This document shows positions 48,749 through 55,433 of a DNA stretch of 64,000 nt, in pieces. Made by a program: the position numbers and the translations under genes. The DNA lies in contig CAKMYZ010000016.1 of NCBI GenBank assembly GCA_929200255.1, positions 29,403 to 93,402 of the forward strand, read 5' to 3'. Within the stretch, counting starts at the first letter, position 1, and every line of letters begins with the position of its first letter. The notes under the pieces were generated by a model that was not told the DNA's origin, did no database searches, and worked only from the letters and a program-made list of their open reading frames with translations. This stretch comes from an uncultured Alphaproteobacteria bacterium. Its GTDB lineage: Bacteria > Pseudomonadota > Alphaproteobacteria > Rhodobacterales > Rhodobacteraceae.

Positions 48749-49732
48749 CTACCTGCCCCCCTTCTTTTGCTTTTTCATCGGCATGCCCAATGCGGCAGGA
48801 TCAATCGGTTCCGCTGGTGCATCTGTGCGAATGGCGACCCGCAGTTTGGCCGAACGCGACCTTGGGTTTTCGGCCAGTTCCTGTTCATCGGGTCCAATCG
48901 CCTTGCGCTTCTCAATGCGCCAGGCAGGTGTGACCTGTGCGGCTTCAGGCGCGTAGCGGTTGGCATTTGCGGTATTGCCGGAACGGGCCTGCAAGAACCG
49001 CTTAACCATCCGGTCTTCAACCGAATGAAACGTCACTACGGCCAATTGGCCACCGGGCCGCAAAGCCCGCTCAGCGGCCATCAACCCTTCGGCCAATTCG
49101 CCATATTCATTATTCACAGCAATCCGTAGCGCCTGAAAGGTCCGGGTTGCCGGATGGCTCTGACCCGGTTTTGAACGTGGCAAACAGCCCTCGACAATCT
49201 TGGCCAGTTGCAACGTCGTCGTCAGCGGGCGCGCCGCGACAATCGCCCTGGCGATGCGGCGCGAGGCGCGTTCTTCGCCGTACAGAAAAATAATATCGGC
49301 CAGCTCTGCTTCATCGGCCGTGTTGCAAAGATCCGCCGCGGAAAGGCCATCCTGTGACATACGCATATCAAGCGGGCCGTCGCGCATGAAGGAAAAGCCG
49401 CGTTCAGCCAGATCAAGCTGCATAGAACTGACCCCTAGGTCCAGCACAACGCCATCCAGATCAGAGCCATATTCATCCAACCTGGAAAACACACCCGCAA
49501 CCGTTTCAATCCGACCGCCGTAACCCCCGATCCATTCTGCCGCCATCTCAAACGCCAGCGGATCACGGTCCACACCAATCACCTTGTCCGCGCCGGCATC
49601 CAGCAACTCACGGGTATAACCGCCATTGCCAAAGGTGCCATCAAGCCAGACCCCAGAAACAGGAGAGACCGCTGCGATGAGCGGTCTGATCAGGACGGGA
49701 ATATGCGGGGATGTGTCAGCAGCAGCAATCAT
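48749..49732 (-). CDS. rsmH: 16S rRNA (cytosine-1402-N4)-methyltransferase RsmH
   Basis: A 327-residue SAM-dependent methyltransferase (formerly MraW). The SAM-binding region is '[20 protein letters not shown]', and '[22 protein letters not shown]' follows. The family segment '[18 protein letters not shown]' and '[16 protein letters not shown]' are intact. It methylates C1402 in the ribosomal P site. It lies five bases after mraZ. Confidence 0.97.
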   Translation of the reverse strand: MIAAADTSPHIPVLIRPLIAAVSPVSGVWLDGTFGNGGYTRELLDAGADKVIGVDRDPLAFEMAAEWIGGYGGRIETVAGVFSRLDEYGSDLDGVVLDLGVSSMQLDLAERGFSFMRDGPLDMRMSQDGLSAADLCNTADEAELADIIFLYGEERASRRIARAIVAARPLTTTLQLAKIVEGCLPRSKPGQSHPATRTFQALRIAVNNEYGELAEGLMAAERALRPGGQLAVVTFHSVEDRMVKRFLQARSGNTANANRYAPEAAQVTPAWRIEKRKAIGPDEQELAENPRSRSAKLRVAIRTDAPAEPIDPAALGMPMKKQKKGGR

Positions 49733-49737
49733 CAGCT

Positions 49738-50232
49738 CTATGCGTCCAGCAGGATGAGCGGATCAAAGCCATCCTCCTGTGCGTCCAACCAATCGCCCAG
49801 ATCATCCGCCACCTCTTGGGCAAACGTCTCGGCCTTCCAAATTTCAAAGTGATCACCCAAACCGCTGAAGGTCAGTTCACCATCGGTCAGGCCCAGCTTT
49901 TGACGCTGCTTGATCGGCATGACTGTGCGTCCGTCTTTATCCACGTCAAGGCGGATCGACTGACCAATGATCAGGCGGGATAATTTCTTTTTATCGGCTG
50001 ACCCCCGCGGCAAGGCGTTGATCTGCTCCACAACACTGTTGAATTCATCGACAGTATAACCGTGCAACAGGTTCTTCAGGTGATCACCGTAAAGAAGGTA
50101 CATGCGCGGGAACAGTCCGGGCGTCCAATCGGGATCACCGGCTTCGAGCACACGGCGAAAATCAGCAGGGATCGACATGCGTCCCTTGCTGTCCACCTTT
50201 TGGGTGTGTTCGCCTGTGAAACTCTGAACCAC
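49738..50232 (-). CDS. mraZ: Transcriptional regulator MraZ
   Basis: The 164-residue first gene of the dcw cluster, starting at GTG (AAGGGA site 3-4 bases upstream). Two AbrB-like SpoVT repeats are seen: '[18 protein letters not shown]' and '[20 protein letters not shown]'. MraZ is a ring-forming DNA-binding repressor of its own operon in E. coli. I do not see the E. coli-style tandem TGGGN boxes clearly; one TGGGA lies near 50325 on the minus strand. The leader carries an attenuator-like hairpin. Confidence 0.95.
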   Translation of the reverse strand: MVQSFTGEHTQKVDSKGRMSIPADFRRVLEAGDPDWTPGLFPRMYLLYGDHLKNLLHGYTVDEFNSVVEQINALPRGSADKKKLSRLIIGQSIRLDVDKDGRTVMPIKQRQKLGLTDGELTFSGLGDHFEIWKAETFAQEVADDLGDWLDAQEDGFDPLILLDA

Positions 50233-50277
50233 TGTCCCTTGGCCCTTACTCGCCCCCGAAAATTTGCCTTAGATGTG

Positions 50278-50317
50278 AAAACGGCGGATTGCGCTGCTGC
50301 CACTGCACAATCCGCCG
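50278..50317 (-). terminator. Attenuator-like hairpin upstream of mraZ
   Basis: CGGCGGATTG - 16 nt - CAATCCGCCG is a perfect 10-bp stem followed on the minus strand by TTTTC. The short U-run predicts partial termination, leaving some readthrough into mraZ about 45 bp on. Confidence 0.7.
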
Positions 50318-50437
50318 CCTCGTCCCATCTCTGGGAAGTCCGACTGCGCGTGCCACCTGGGGGGATGTCTGCTCGCTCACGCGCCGGATCTCATTGGGTA
50401 ATGGCGAAGCCTGTATGAAACCTGCTTTTGCCGGTTG
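50278..50437 (-). ncRNA. UpsM-like leader RNA of the dcw operon (candidate)
   Basis: About 200-300 bp before mraZ are free of genes on the minus strand. In Rhodobacter sphaeroides the same place gives UpsM, an sRNA made by termination inside the mraZ leader. Here the leader also ends in a terminator-like hairpin (50282-50317 plus four Ts). A -10-like TACTAA lies at 50449-50444 on the minus strand and would give an RNA of about 160 nt. The 5' end is uncertain. The call rests on position and terminator, not sequence identity, which I could not check. Confidence 0.5.
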
Positions 50438-50544
50438 GGGTTCTTAGTATGCCCCTTTTTAAAGTCTGTTCGTCATTACCGTGAGACAGTTGTGGCATCA
50501 CTTACCTCACCAAGCAACACTTTTTTGGGAATTCATGGAACCTT

Positions 50545-50919
50545 ATGGCTTTTTCGGCGTCTATTTCGAAGAAAGCACTGGGCCCCGCGCAAGAAACAGC
50601 GGCACTTGTTGGGTATACGGAGAGGATGACCACAATATATGGTAAAAAATTGAGAGATTTAGATCTATCCCAAAAATTCCAAATTTTCTCATATTTCTTC
50701 AGCACACGCGCTGCGGAACCGGGAAAATTGGCCACTCTGGTGCGAACTACGGTTAAAAAAATGAAACTTCGATTCGAATCTTACTTCGATTCCATGAATT
50801 CCCGAATGTGTGACTCAAATGCCCACCGACCGTGGAGGGTCACAACCGCTTATACATCACATACGCATCAACCATCCCCAGCCGAGGGTGGTCAAACGCA
50901 TCGGGAATGTTTCCGATGA
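50545..50919 (+). CDS. Doubtful AT-rich reading frame, 124 codons
   Basis: An ATG-started frame that opens divergently from the mraZ leader. Its first 85 codons read like a plausible soluble protein ('GKKLRDLDLSQKFQIFSYFF', then 'AEPGKLATLVRTTVKKMKLR'). They are clearly poorer in G+C than all neighbours. The last 40 codons overlap the 3' end of the GNAT gene and are shadow-like. No family is recognised and the ribosome site is weak. It may be a short foreign or decayed gene. Confidence 0.3.
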   Translation: MAFSASISKKALGPAQETAALVGYTERMTTIYGKKLRDLDLSQKFQIFSYFFSTRAAEPGKLATLVRTTVKKMKLRFESYFDSMNSRMCDSNAHRPWRVTTAYTSHTHQPSPAEGGQTHRECFR

Positions 50920-51325
50920 TCTCAAACCCCAAACGATGCCAGAGCCTGATCGCGCCGGCATTGCTTGCCAGAACGAAATTGAACTGCATGGCCCGGTATC
51001 CAAGGGCGCGCGCGGCCTTTTGCGAGTGCTCGCACATTTGGCGCGCCACCCCCTGCCCCTGTGCACTGGGGTCAACGACATAGCCGCAGTTGCAGATATG
51101 GGCGCCGCCGCCGGGTTGGTTTGTCTTGATATAGTATGTTCCGACAATCCCGGCATCTGTCACGGCAACATACGTCCTGACCGCCTGCCCCATCCAATAG
51201 CTGCGCGCGGCCTCTTTACTGATCCGGGGATCAACCGCGTAGGTCTCACCCTGCGCAAAGACGTCGCGGATGATAGGCCAGATCGCCTCATAGTCCGCTT
51301 CATGCGCCTCTCGGATCGTGATCAC
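50840..51325 (-). CDS. GNAT family N-acetyltransferase
   Basis: A 161-residue single GNAT domain. It starts '[18 protein letters not shown]', and the acetyl-CoA pyrophosphate loop is '[20 protein letters not shown]' (Q/R-x-x-G-x-G/A form). The end is '[20 protein letters not shown]'. The acceptor substrate is unknown. The ATG overlaps the mrp stop by 4 bp, so the two are co-expressed. Confidence 0.88.
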   Translation of the reverse strand: MITIREAHEADYEAIWPIIRDVFAQGETYAVDPRISKEAARSYWMGQAVRTYVAVTDAGIVGTYYIKTNQPGGGAHICNCGYVVDPSAQGQGVARQMCEHSQKAARALGYRAMQFNFVLASNAGAIRLWHRLGFEIIGNIPDAFDHPRLGMVDAYVMYKRL

Positions 51326-52395
51326 GCCATGCCGCCATCAATAAACCGGCGGGCCAACTGCCGATAGGCGTCAGCCATTGGGCCGTCGCCGGCGGCAATG
51401 GGCGTACCGGCATCGCCCGCCAACCGCGTATCAAGATCAATGGGTAACGCACCAAGGAATGGGACATCGATCTTTTGCGCCTCGGCAACCACGCCGCCAT
51501 GCCCAAAGATGTGGCTCTCTGTGCCGCATATCGGGCAAACAAAGCTCGACATGTTTTCAATCATACCCAGAACCGGCGTGCGCAACGAGTTGAACATGTC
51601 CAACGCTTTGCGGGCATCGATCAAGGCCACGTCCTGCGGCGTGCTGACAACGACCGCACCGGTCAGTTCGGTTTTTTGGCAAAGGGTCAGTTGAACATCG
51701 CCTGTGCCGGGGGGAAGATCGACGATCAGCACGTCCAATTCACCCCATTGCACCTGGCCCAGCATCTGCTGCAAAGCACCCATCAGCATAGGGCCACGCC
51801 AAACCACGGCCTTACCCTCTTCCATCATCAGGCCGATGGACATCACGGTGACACCGTGGGCCTGCAAGGGAATGATCGTTTTGCCATCTGGGCTGGCGGG
51901 GCGTTTGTTCACGCCCATCATCCGGGGCTGCGACGGCCCATAGATATCGGCATCTAACAGGCCAACGCGCCGCCCTTCACGCGCCAGGGCCACCGCTAGG
52001 TTTGAGGATACAGTCGACTTCCCAACACCGCCCTTACCCGAACCAATTGCAATGATGCGGTCCACACCGGCCACTTTGGCGGGGCCCGCCTGCGGGGTTG
52101 GGTGACGACCCACTTTCAACGATGGCGGCGCAGGCGCTTTGGGGGCGGGGCCGTGGGCGGTAAGCACAACAGATACGGCCTCGACCCCATCAAGGCTGCG
52201 CACTATTTCTTCTGCCGCGCGGCGAATGCCTTCCATTTTGGCAGCCTCACCGGGATCGGCGGCTTCGATCACAAAGCGAACGCTGCCGTCCTCGACATTC
52301 AATGCCCGCACCATGTCACGCGACACAAGATCATCGCCACCGGGCAAGGTGAGTCTCGACAGAGCGCCTAGAATTTCATCACGGGTGACAGGCAT
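51322..52395 (-). CDS. apbC: Mrp/NBP35 family Fe-S cluster carrier ATPase
   Basis: The protein is 357 residues from the ATG at 52395. The N-terminal DUF59/MIP18-like domain (about 1-80) has '[17 protein letters not shown]'. The P-loop domain follows with the deviant Walker A '[20 protein letters not shown]'. The cluster-binding CxxC is in '[17 protein letters not shown]'. The protein carries and delivers Fe-S clusters to apoproteins. It is divergent from the DUF1127 gene across about 250 bp. Confidence 0.94.
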   Translation of the reverse strand: MPVTRDEILGALSRLTLPGGDDLVSRDMVRALNVEDGSVRFVIEAADPGEAAKMEGIRRAAEEIVRSLDGVEAVSVVLTAHGPAPKAPAPPSLKVGRHPTPQAGPAKVAGVDRIIAIGSGKGGVGKSTVSSNLAVALAREGRRVGLLDADIYGPSQPRMMGVNKRPASPDGKTIIPLQAHGVTVMSIGLMMEEGKAVVWRGPMLMGALQQMLGQVQWGELDVLIVDLPPGTGDVQLTLCQKTELTGAVVVSTPQDVALIDARKALDMFNSLRTPVLGMIENMSSFVCPICGTESHIFGHGGVVAEAQKIDVPFLGALPIDLDTRLAGDAGTPIAAGDGPMADAYRQLARRFIDGGMA

Positions 52396-52522
52396 GAGAG
52401 AACCTCGGGTTTCAAAATGTCTAAATTCCCACCACCATCTGCCACGTTTTGGGCAAAGCGCAAGGGTTGGAAAACAGATGTTCAAAAATGCAACAGGTTG
52501 ATGACGTTAGGTCAGTATTGCT

Positions 52523-52588
52523 TATGCATTTTCTGCATAGCGGCATTGTCAAAACGGTCATTGTGCAGTTGCAGCATATTCATACATA
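52523..52588 (+). promoter_or_regulatory. Candidate promoter region of the DUF1127/cuckoo RNA unit
   Basis: The intergenic stretch has an inverted repeat TATGCA-TTTTC-TGCATA (52523-52539). A -35/-10-like pair TTGTGC (52561-52566) - 16 bp - TACATA (52583-52588) lies about 60 bp before the DUF1127 ATG. In Rhodobacter sphaeroides the matching unit is driven by RpoHI/RpoHII stress sigma factors. I cannot tell from these hexamers which sigma factor reads this one. Confidence 0.3.
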
Positions 52589-52643
52589 TGACGGGCAACA
52601 GGATGACACACATCACCCGACCGAAACGAAAAGAGACGAGCAC

Positions 52644-52865
52644 ATGACATATAGCACATACACAGGCTTTGCCGGTTTCTCACTTGGACAGCGCTTTGCT
52701 GCATTCCGGGCTGATATGGCGGAGAACGCCGCGAAACGCAAAGCCTACCGCACAACGCTTGCCGAACTGGAAAGCCTGAGCAATCGCGACCTGAGCGATC
52801 TCGGCATTTCCCGCAGCGCGATCAAATCAGTCGCGTTTGAGGCCGCCTACGGCGTACAACTCTGA
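52644..52865 (+). CDS. DUF1127 protein, CcaF1-like
   Basis: A 73-residue basic protein from the ATG at 52644. The C-terminal half is the DUF1127 domain: 'KAYRTTLAELESLSNRDL', then 'DLGISRSAIKSVAFEAAYG'. In Rhodobacter sphaeroides the small DUF1127 protein CcaF1 (RSP_6037) precedes the CcsR sRNAs, binds RNA and takes part in their maturation. The same order here, with the RNA array starting a few bases past the stop, supports the same job. The text upstream of the ATG in this frame has no domain. Confidence 0.9.
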   Translation: MTYSTYTGFAGFSLGQRFAAFRADMAENAAKRKAYRTTLAELESLSNRDLSDLGISRSAIKSVAFEAAYGVQL

Positions 52866-52954
52866 AATTTGGATCTGTCGCTCCTCCCTCTTAGACAGAT
52901 TTGAACAACGACCCGATACCTCACCTCCTCCCGAGGCCTTCAGGTCACCAAAAG

Positions 52955-52993
52955 GTGGCGGCATCCACCTCCTCCCGGGTGCTGCCACTTTTT
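52955..52993 (+). terminator. Internal terminator-like cuckoo hairpin (element 3)
   Basis: Arms 52955-52966 and 52977-52988 pair over 12 positions with two or three wobble/mismatch positions, closing on an ACCTCCTCCC loop and followed by TTTTT. It could end part of the transcripts after three elements. Confidence 0.6.
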
Positions 52994-53133
52994 AAGCCAG
53001 TTTCGGAACCGCCCACCTCCTCCCGGGTTGGAACCGATGATACCGCAGACAAGCGCACCTCCTCCCGCGCGAAACCTGCGAGGACGCGCTTACTCCCCTC
53101 CTCCCTTTAGGAGTAGGCGCCGACCAACAAAGG

Positions 53134-53171
53134 CGGTCATGCCCATCTCCTCCCGGGCATGGCCGTTTTTT
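53134..53171 (+). terminator. 3' terminator of the cuckoo array (element 7)
   Basis: CGGTCATGCCC/GGGCATGGCCG (11 bp, one G-U) encloses ATCTCCTCCC and is followed by TTTTTT. The last sRNA of the array therefore doubles as the rho-independent terminator, as is typical of CcsR-type loci. Confidence 0.85.
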
Positions 53172-53189
53172 GCTTTGTGGGGGTGGCTT

Positions 53190-53621
53190 TCAGGCCGGTA
53201 CGAGCAACCGCGCAAGTTGGCTGCGCGATGTGGTCACATCCGCCAGCGTGTAGCAATCCAATGCCGCAAAAAAGGCCTCTTGCGCCTCTTGCAAGGGCCT
53301 GCGCAATCCACACGCGGGCAAGATGCAGCACGACTGATCGCCGCCAAAGCATTCGACAACCGGCGCATCTGCCTTGAGCGCGCGGACCACAGCGCCGATG
53401 TTTATGGCCTCTGCTGGATGCGCAAGTGTCAGCCCGCCCCTGCGCCCTCTTTCGGATTTCACAAACCCCTCGCGCACCAGTTGCGATGCGACCTTGGCCA
53501 GATGATGTTCCGACAGTTGATAGGCCCGTGCAATCGCGGAGGTCGACAACCGTTCCGGCCGCTGCACTTCAAGCGCCACCAAAACGCGCAAAGCATAGTC
53601 TGTGAATTTATCAAGTTGCAT
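53190..53621 (-). CDS. nsrR: Rrf2 family regulator, NsrR-type (nitric-oxide sensing)
   Basis: A 143-residue winged-helix Rrf2 protein ('QLDKFTDYALRVLVALEV', recognition region 'LSEHHLAKVASQLVREGFV', wing 'GRRGGLTLAHP'). The Fe-S ligands are Cys91, Cys98 or Cys99, and Cys104 ('CFGGDQSCCILPAC'), spaced as in NsrR rather than IscR. NsrR loses repression when NO attacks its cluster. The divergent neighbour encodes a truncated haemoglobin, which fits an NO-detoxification target. Confidence 0.85.
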   Translation of the reverse strand: MQLDKFTDYALRVLVALEVQRPERLSTSAIARAYQLSEHHLAKVASQLVREGFVKSERGRRGGLTLAHPAEAINIGAVVRALKADAPVVECFGGDQSCCILPACGLRRPLQEAQEAFFAALDCYTLADVTTSRSQLARLLVPA

Positions 53622-53627
53622 GACTTA

Positions 53628-53676
53628 AATTAGCATTTGCAATGCGCAATTAAAAGTGCCATTTAATGCGCATCCA
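53628..53676. promoter_or_regulatory. Probable NsrR operators
   Basis: Between the divergent genes, AATTAGCATT-TGC-AATGCGCAATT (53628-53651) is an imperfect palindrome of GCATT half-sites. A second site, centred on CATTTAATG, lies at about 53661-53669 within AAGTGCCATTTAATGCGCAT. AT-rich paired GCATT/AATGC sites resemble NsrR boxes in other proteobacteria. They would control both nsrR and the haemoglobin operon. Confidence 0.5.
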
Positions 53677-53701
53677 AAATTCCGATTATGAGGAGTGAAG
53701 C

Positions 53702-53857
53702 ATGTCACTGTCCCAAGCACTGCTCTGGCCCGGCACAAAGATCTGCGAACGCATGGGCGTCGACCCTGAAGCTGATGCAGGCCTGATCCGGTCAATGTTC
53801 AACATGATCTTTTATCTGGCCGTCACATTGACCGTCATGTGGATTATCATGGGATGA
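53702..53857 (+). CDS. 51-residue single-helix membrane protein upstream of truncated haemoglobin
   Basis: ATG 53702 to TGA 53855-53857, with a strong GAGGAGTGA site 6-8 bases before. The first 30 residues are hydrophilic ('GTKICERMGVDPEADAGLIR'). The last 20 form one membrane helix ('MFNMIFYLAVTLTVMWIIMG'). The stop overlaps the haemoglobin ATG (ATGA), so the two are translationally coupled. I recognise no family. Position in an NsrR-controlled unit suggests a role with the haemoglobin, perhaps bringing it or a reductase to the membrane; that is inference. Confidence 0.75.
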   Translation: MSLSQALLWPGTKICERMGVDPEADAGLIRSMFNMIFYLAVTLTVMWIIMG

Positions 53858-54258
53858 GCCTGCCGCCGCGATTTGCTATCAGCGCAGCCGAAATTGATCA
53901 GGTTGTGGCCACCTTTTACGGCTTGGTGCGCGATGATCCCAGCCTTGGCCCAGTGTTCGCAGCCCATGTCGCGGATTGGCCCAGCCACGAAGCCAAGATC
54001 GCACGGTTCTGGCGTAACGCCATCCTTTTTGAGCGCGGGTATGGCGGCAATCCCATGCAGATTCACATGGCAGCAGGCAATGTAAGACCGCCTCAATTTG
54101 CGATCTGGCTGGGCCTTTTCGATCAGGTCCTGCACGCCGAACTCCCCAATGAGACCGCTGATGCATGGTCAGCCCTTGCACATCGCATTGGCCGCGGGCT
54201 GCGCTATGGTTTGGAATCCTACAAATCTGACGAACCACCCCAACTGCGGACAGCCTAA
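53854..54258 (+). CDS. Group III truncated haemoglobin
   Basis: A 134-residue protein with the 2-on-2 globin fold of the trHb III group ('SAAEIDQVVATFYGLVRDDP', 'KIARFWRNAILFERGYGGNP'). The probable proximal haem ligand is His71 in 'PMQIHMAAG', and the distal B10 Tyr is near residue 22. Such globins turn over NO or manage oxygen and peroxide in the cytosol. The ATG at 53854 (ATGA overlap with the small upstream gene) is preferred to a start five codons earlier. Confidence 0.88.
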   Translation: MSLPPRFAISAAEIDQVVATFYGLVRDDPSLGPVFAAHVADWPSHEAKIARFWRNAILFERGYGGNPMQIHMAAGNVRPPQFAIWLGLFDQVLHAELPNETADAWSALAHRIGRGLRYGLESYKSDEPPQLRTA

Positions 54259-54283
54259 GTGTTCAACCCCGGCATCACGGCGA

Positions 54284-54736
54284 TTAGCCGCGCACATCCT
54301 TGGGTGATCCCATCACCATATAGCTCGTGATGGATCGGACATGCGGCACCGTGCCCAGTTTGTCGGTATGAAACGCCTTGTAGGCGGGTAAATCCGCCAC
54401 CTCGACCCGCAGAATATACTCAAACGCGCCCGCGACGTTGTGACATTCGGTCACCTCTTCGGCGCAGCCCATCGCCATTTCAAATCCGGTTTGGGCTGCC
54501 TTGGTATGCTCGGCCAAACCCACTGCCACATAAACCACATAGGCCTGCCCGGTTTGCGCAGGATCTATCCGAGCACGATAGCCCTTGATCACGCCGGATC
54601 GCTCAAGCTCTTGCACGCGGCGCAGGCAGGCTGACGGCGAAAGGCCAACCTCCTCTGCGAGTTGCAGGTTACTGATGCGCCCATCGCGAGACAGGACGCG
54701 CAATATATGTTTGTTTATTTGGTTCGACTTATCCAT
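54284..54736 (-). CDS. Lrp/AsnC family transcriptional regulator
   Basis: A 150-residue protein with the classic Lrp layout: an N-terminal helix-turn-helix ('RDGRISNLQLAEEVGLSPSACLRRVQELERSGVI') and a C-terminal RAM ligand domain ('VTECHNVAGAFEYILRVEVADLPAYKAF'). Lrp proteins of this size usually sense an amino acid and control an adjacent transporter. The divergent LysE-type exporter is the likely target. Confidence 0.93.
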   Translation of the reverse strand: MDKSNQINKHILRVLSRDGRISNLQLAEEVGLSPSACLRRVQELERSGVIKGYRARIDPAQTGQAYVVYVAVGLAEHTKAAQTGFEMAMGCAEEVTECHNVAGAFEYILRVEVADLPAYKAFHTDKLGTVPHVRSITSYMVMGSPKDVRG

Positions 54737-54777
54737 TCATTGCAGACTATCGCTAAGTTTGCACAATTTGGCAATTT

Positions 54778-54811
54778 CATTGCGCGAGAATAGGCGTATT
54801 GTTGCGCAATG
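54778..54811. promoter_or_regulatory. Inverted repeat over the lysE start, probable Lrp-type operator
   Basis: CATTGCGC - 18 bp - GCGCAATG is a perfect 8+8 repeat whose right arm includes the ATG of the exporter gene. A further TTGC...GCAA pair lies at 54759-54774. No Shine-Dalgarno is visible before that ATG. Binding of the divergent Lrp protein here would directly affect initiation. Confidence 0.45.
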
Positions 54812-55405
54812 AACATCGAAATTCTCATCGCCCTTGTAGGCTTTGCCTTTGCCAGCTCCATCACACCAGGGCCCAATAACCTGATGCTGATGGCCTCTGG
54901 CGCGAACTATGGGCTGCGCCGGACGATACCCCATATGCTGGGGATCTCAATAGGTCATGCCTTTATGGTTGTCATGGTCGGCGTGGTCCTGCTGCGGGTG
55001 TTTGAGACCTATCCGGCCCTCAACATTTTGCTCAAAGTACTAAGCGCCAGTTACATGCTGTGGCTTGCTTGGAAAATCGCGACAGCCCTACCACCCGAAG
55101 CGAAAGACGTCACCGGCAAGCCCTTCACCTTCCTGCAAGCCGCCGCCTTTCAATGGGTGAACCCCAAGGCGTGGTTCATGGCGATCACTGCGATCAGCGC
55201 CTATGCGCCGCAATCGATGGGGGTCTTTGCCGGTTCATTGATCGTAGCCGCCATATTTTCTGCCACCAACCTGCCGTCGATCACCATCTGGGCGTGGATG
55301 GGGGTACAAGTGCGGCGCTGGCTGGGCACGGCACGACGGCTGCGCACATTCAACGTCTCAATGGCGGTGCTGCTGGTGGTGTCGCTATATCCAATGCTGA
55401 CGTAG
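54809..55405 (+). CDS. LysE/RhtB family amino acid exporter
   Basis: A 198-residue inner-membrane protein with about six helices. The family start 'FAFASSITPGPNNLMLMASGANYG' holds the conserved PGPN(N) motif, and 'FQWVNPKAWFMAITAI' is the second family motif. Such proteins export amino acids or related metabolites; the substrate is not predictable. It is divergent from the Lrp regulator. Confidence 0.92.
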   Translation: MNIEILIALVGFAFASSITPGPNNLMLMASGANYGLRRTIPHMLGISIGHAFMVVMVGVVLLRVFETYPALNILLKVLSASYMLWLAWKIATALPPEAKDVTGKPFTFLQAAAFQWVNPKAWFMAITAISAYAPQSMGVFAGSLIVAAIFSATNLPSITIWAWMGVQVRRWLGTARRLRTFNVSMAVLLVVSLYPMLT

Positions 55406-55433
55406 GGTGGGTGGAACCCACGCGAGGTACGTC

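Larger units (their letters stand above)
52870..53171 (+). ncRNA. Array of seven cuckoo (CcsR-type) sRNA hairpins
   Basis: Seven hairpins in tandem each show CTCCTCCC in the loop; the octamers start at 52881, 52925, 52969, 53017, 53059, 53098 and 53147, spaced 39-49 bp. Stems differ in sequence but pair well: ATCTGTC/GACAGAT (1), CCTC/GAGG inside GACC/GGTC (2), a 12-bp stem (3), CGG..GCCC/GGGT..CCG (4), CGCAG plus GCGC arms (5), GCGC plus ACTCC arms (6), an 11-bp stem with U-run (7). This is the cuckoo RNA family of alphaproteobacteria, of which R. sphaeroides CcsR1-4 is the studied example. They are expected to be cut from the DUF1127 co-transcript. Confidence 0.92.

Noticed and set aside
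50230..50540. E. coli-style MraZ boxes (tandem TGGGN)
   Set aside because: Only isolated TGGG copies are present, one pair in inverted rather than direct order; not enough to call.
52901..53110. 69-codon plus-strand frame with repeated Ser-Ser-Arg
   Set aside because: The repeated residues come from the CTCCTCCC motifs of the cuckoo hairpins read in one frame; no ribosome site and no domain.
52870..53171. CRISPR-like repeat array
   Set aside because: The repeated unit is only about 8-9 bp, spacing is uneven (39-49 bp), and each unit has its own matching stem arms. This is a hairpin sRNA array, and no cas gene is near.
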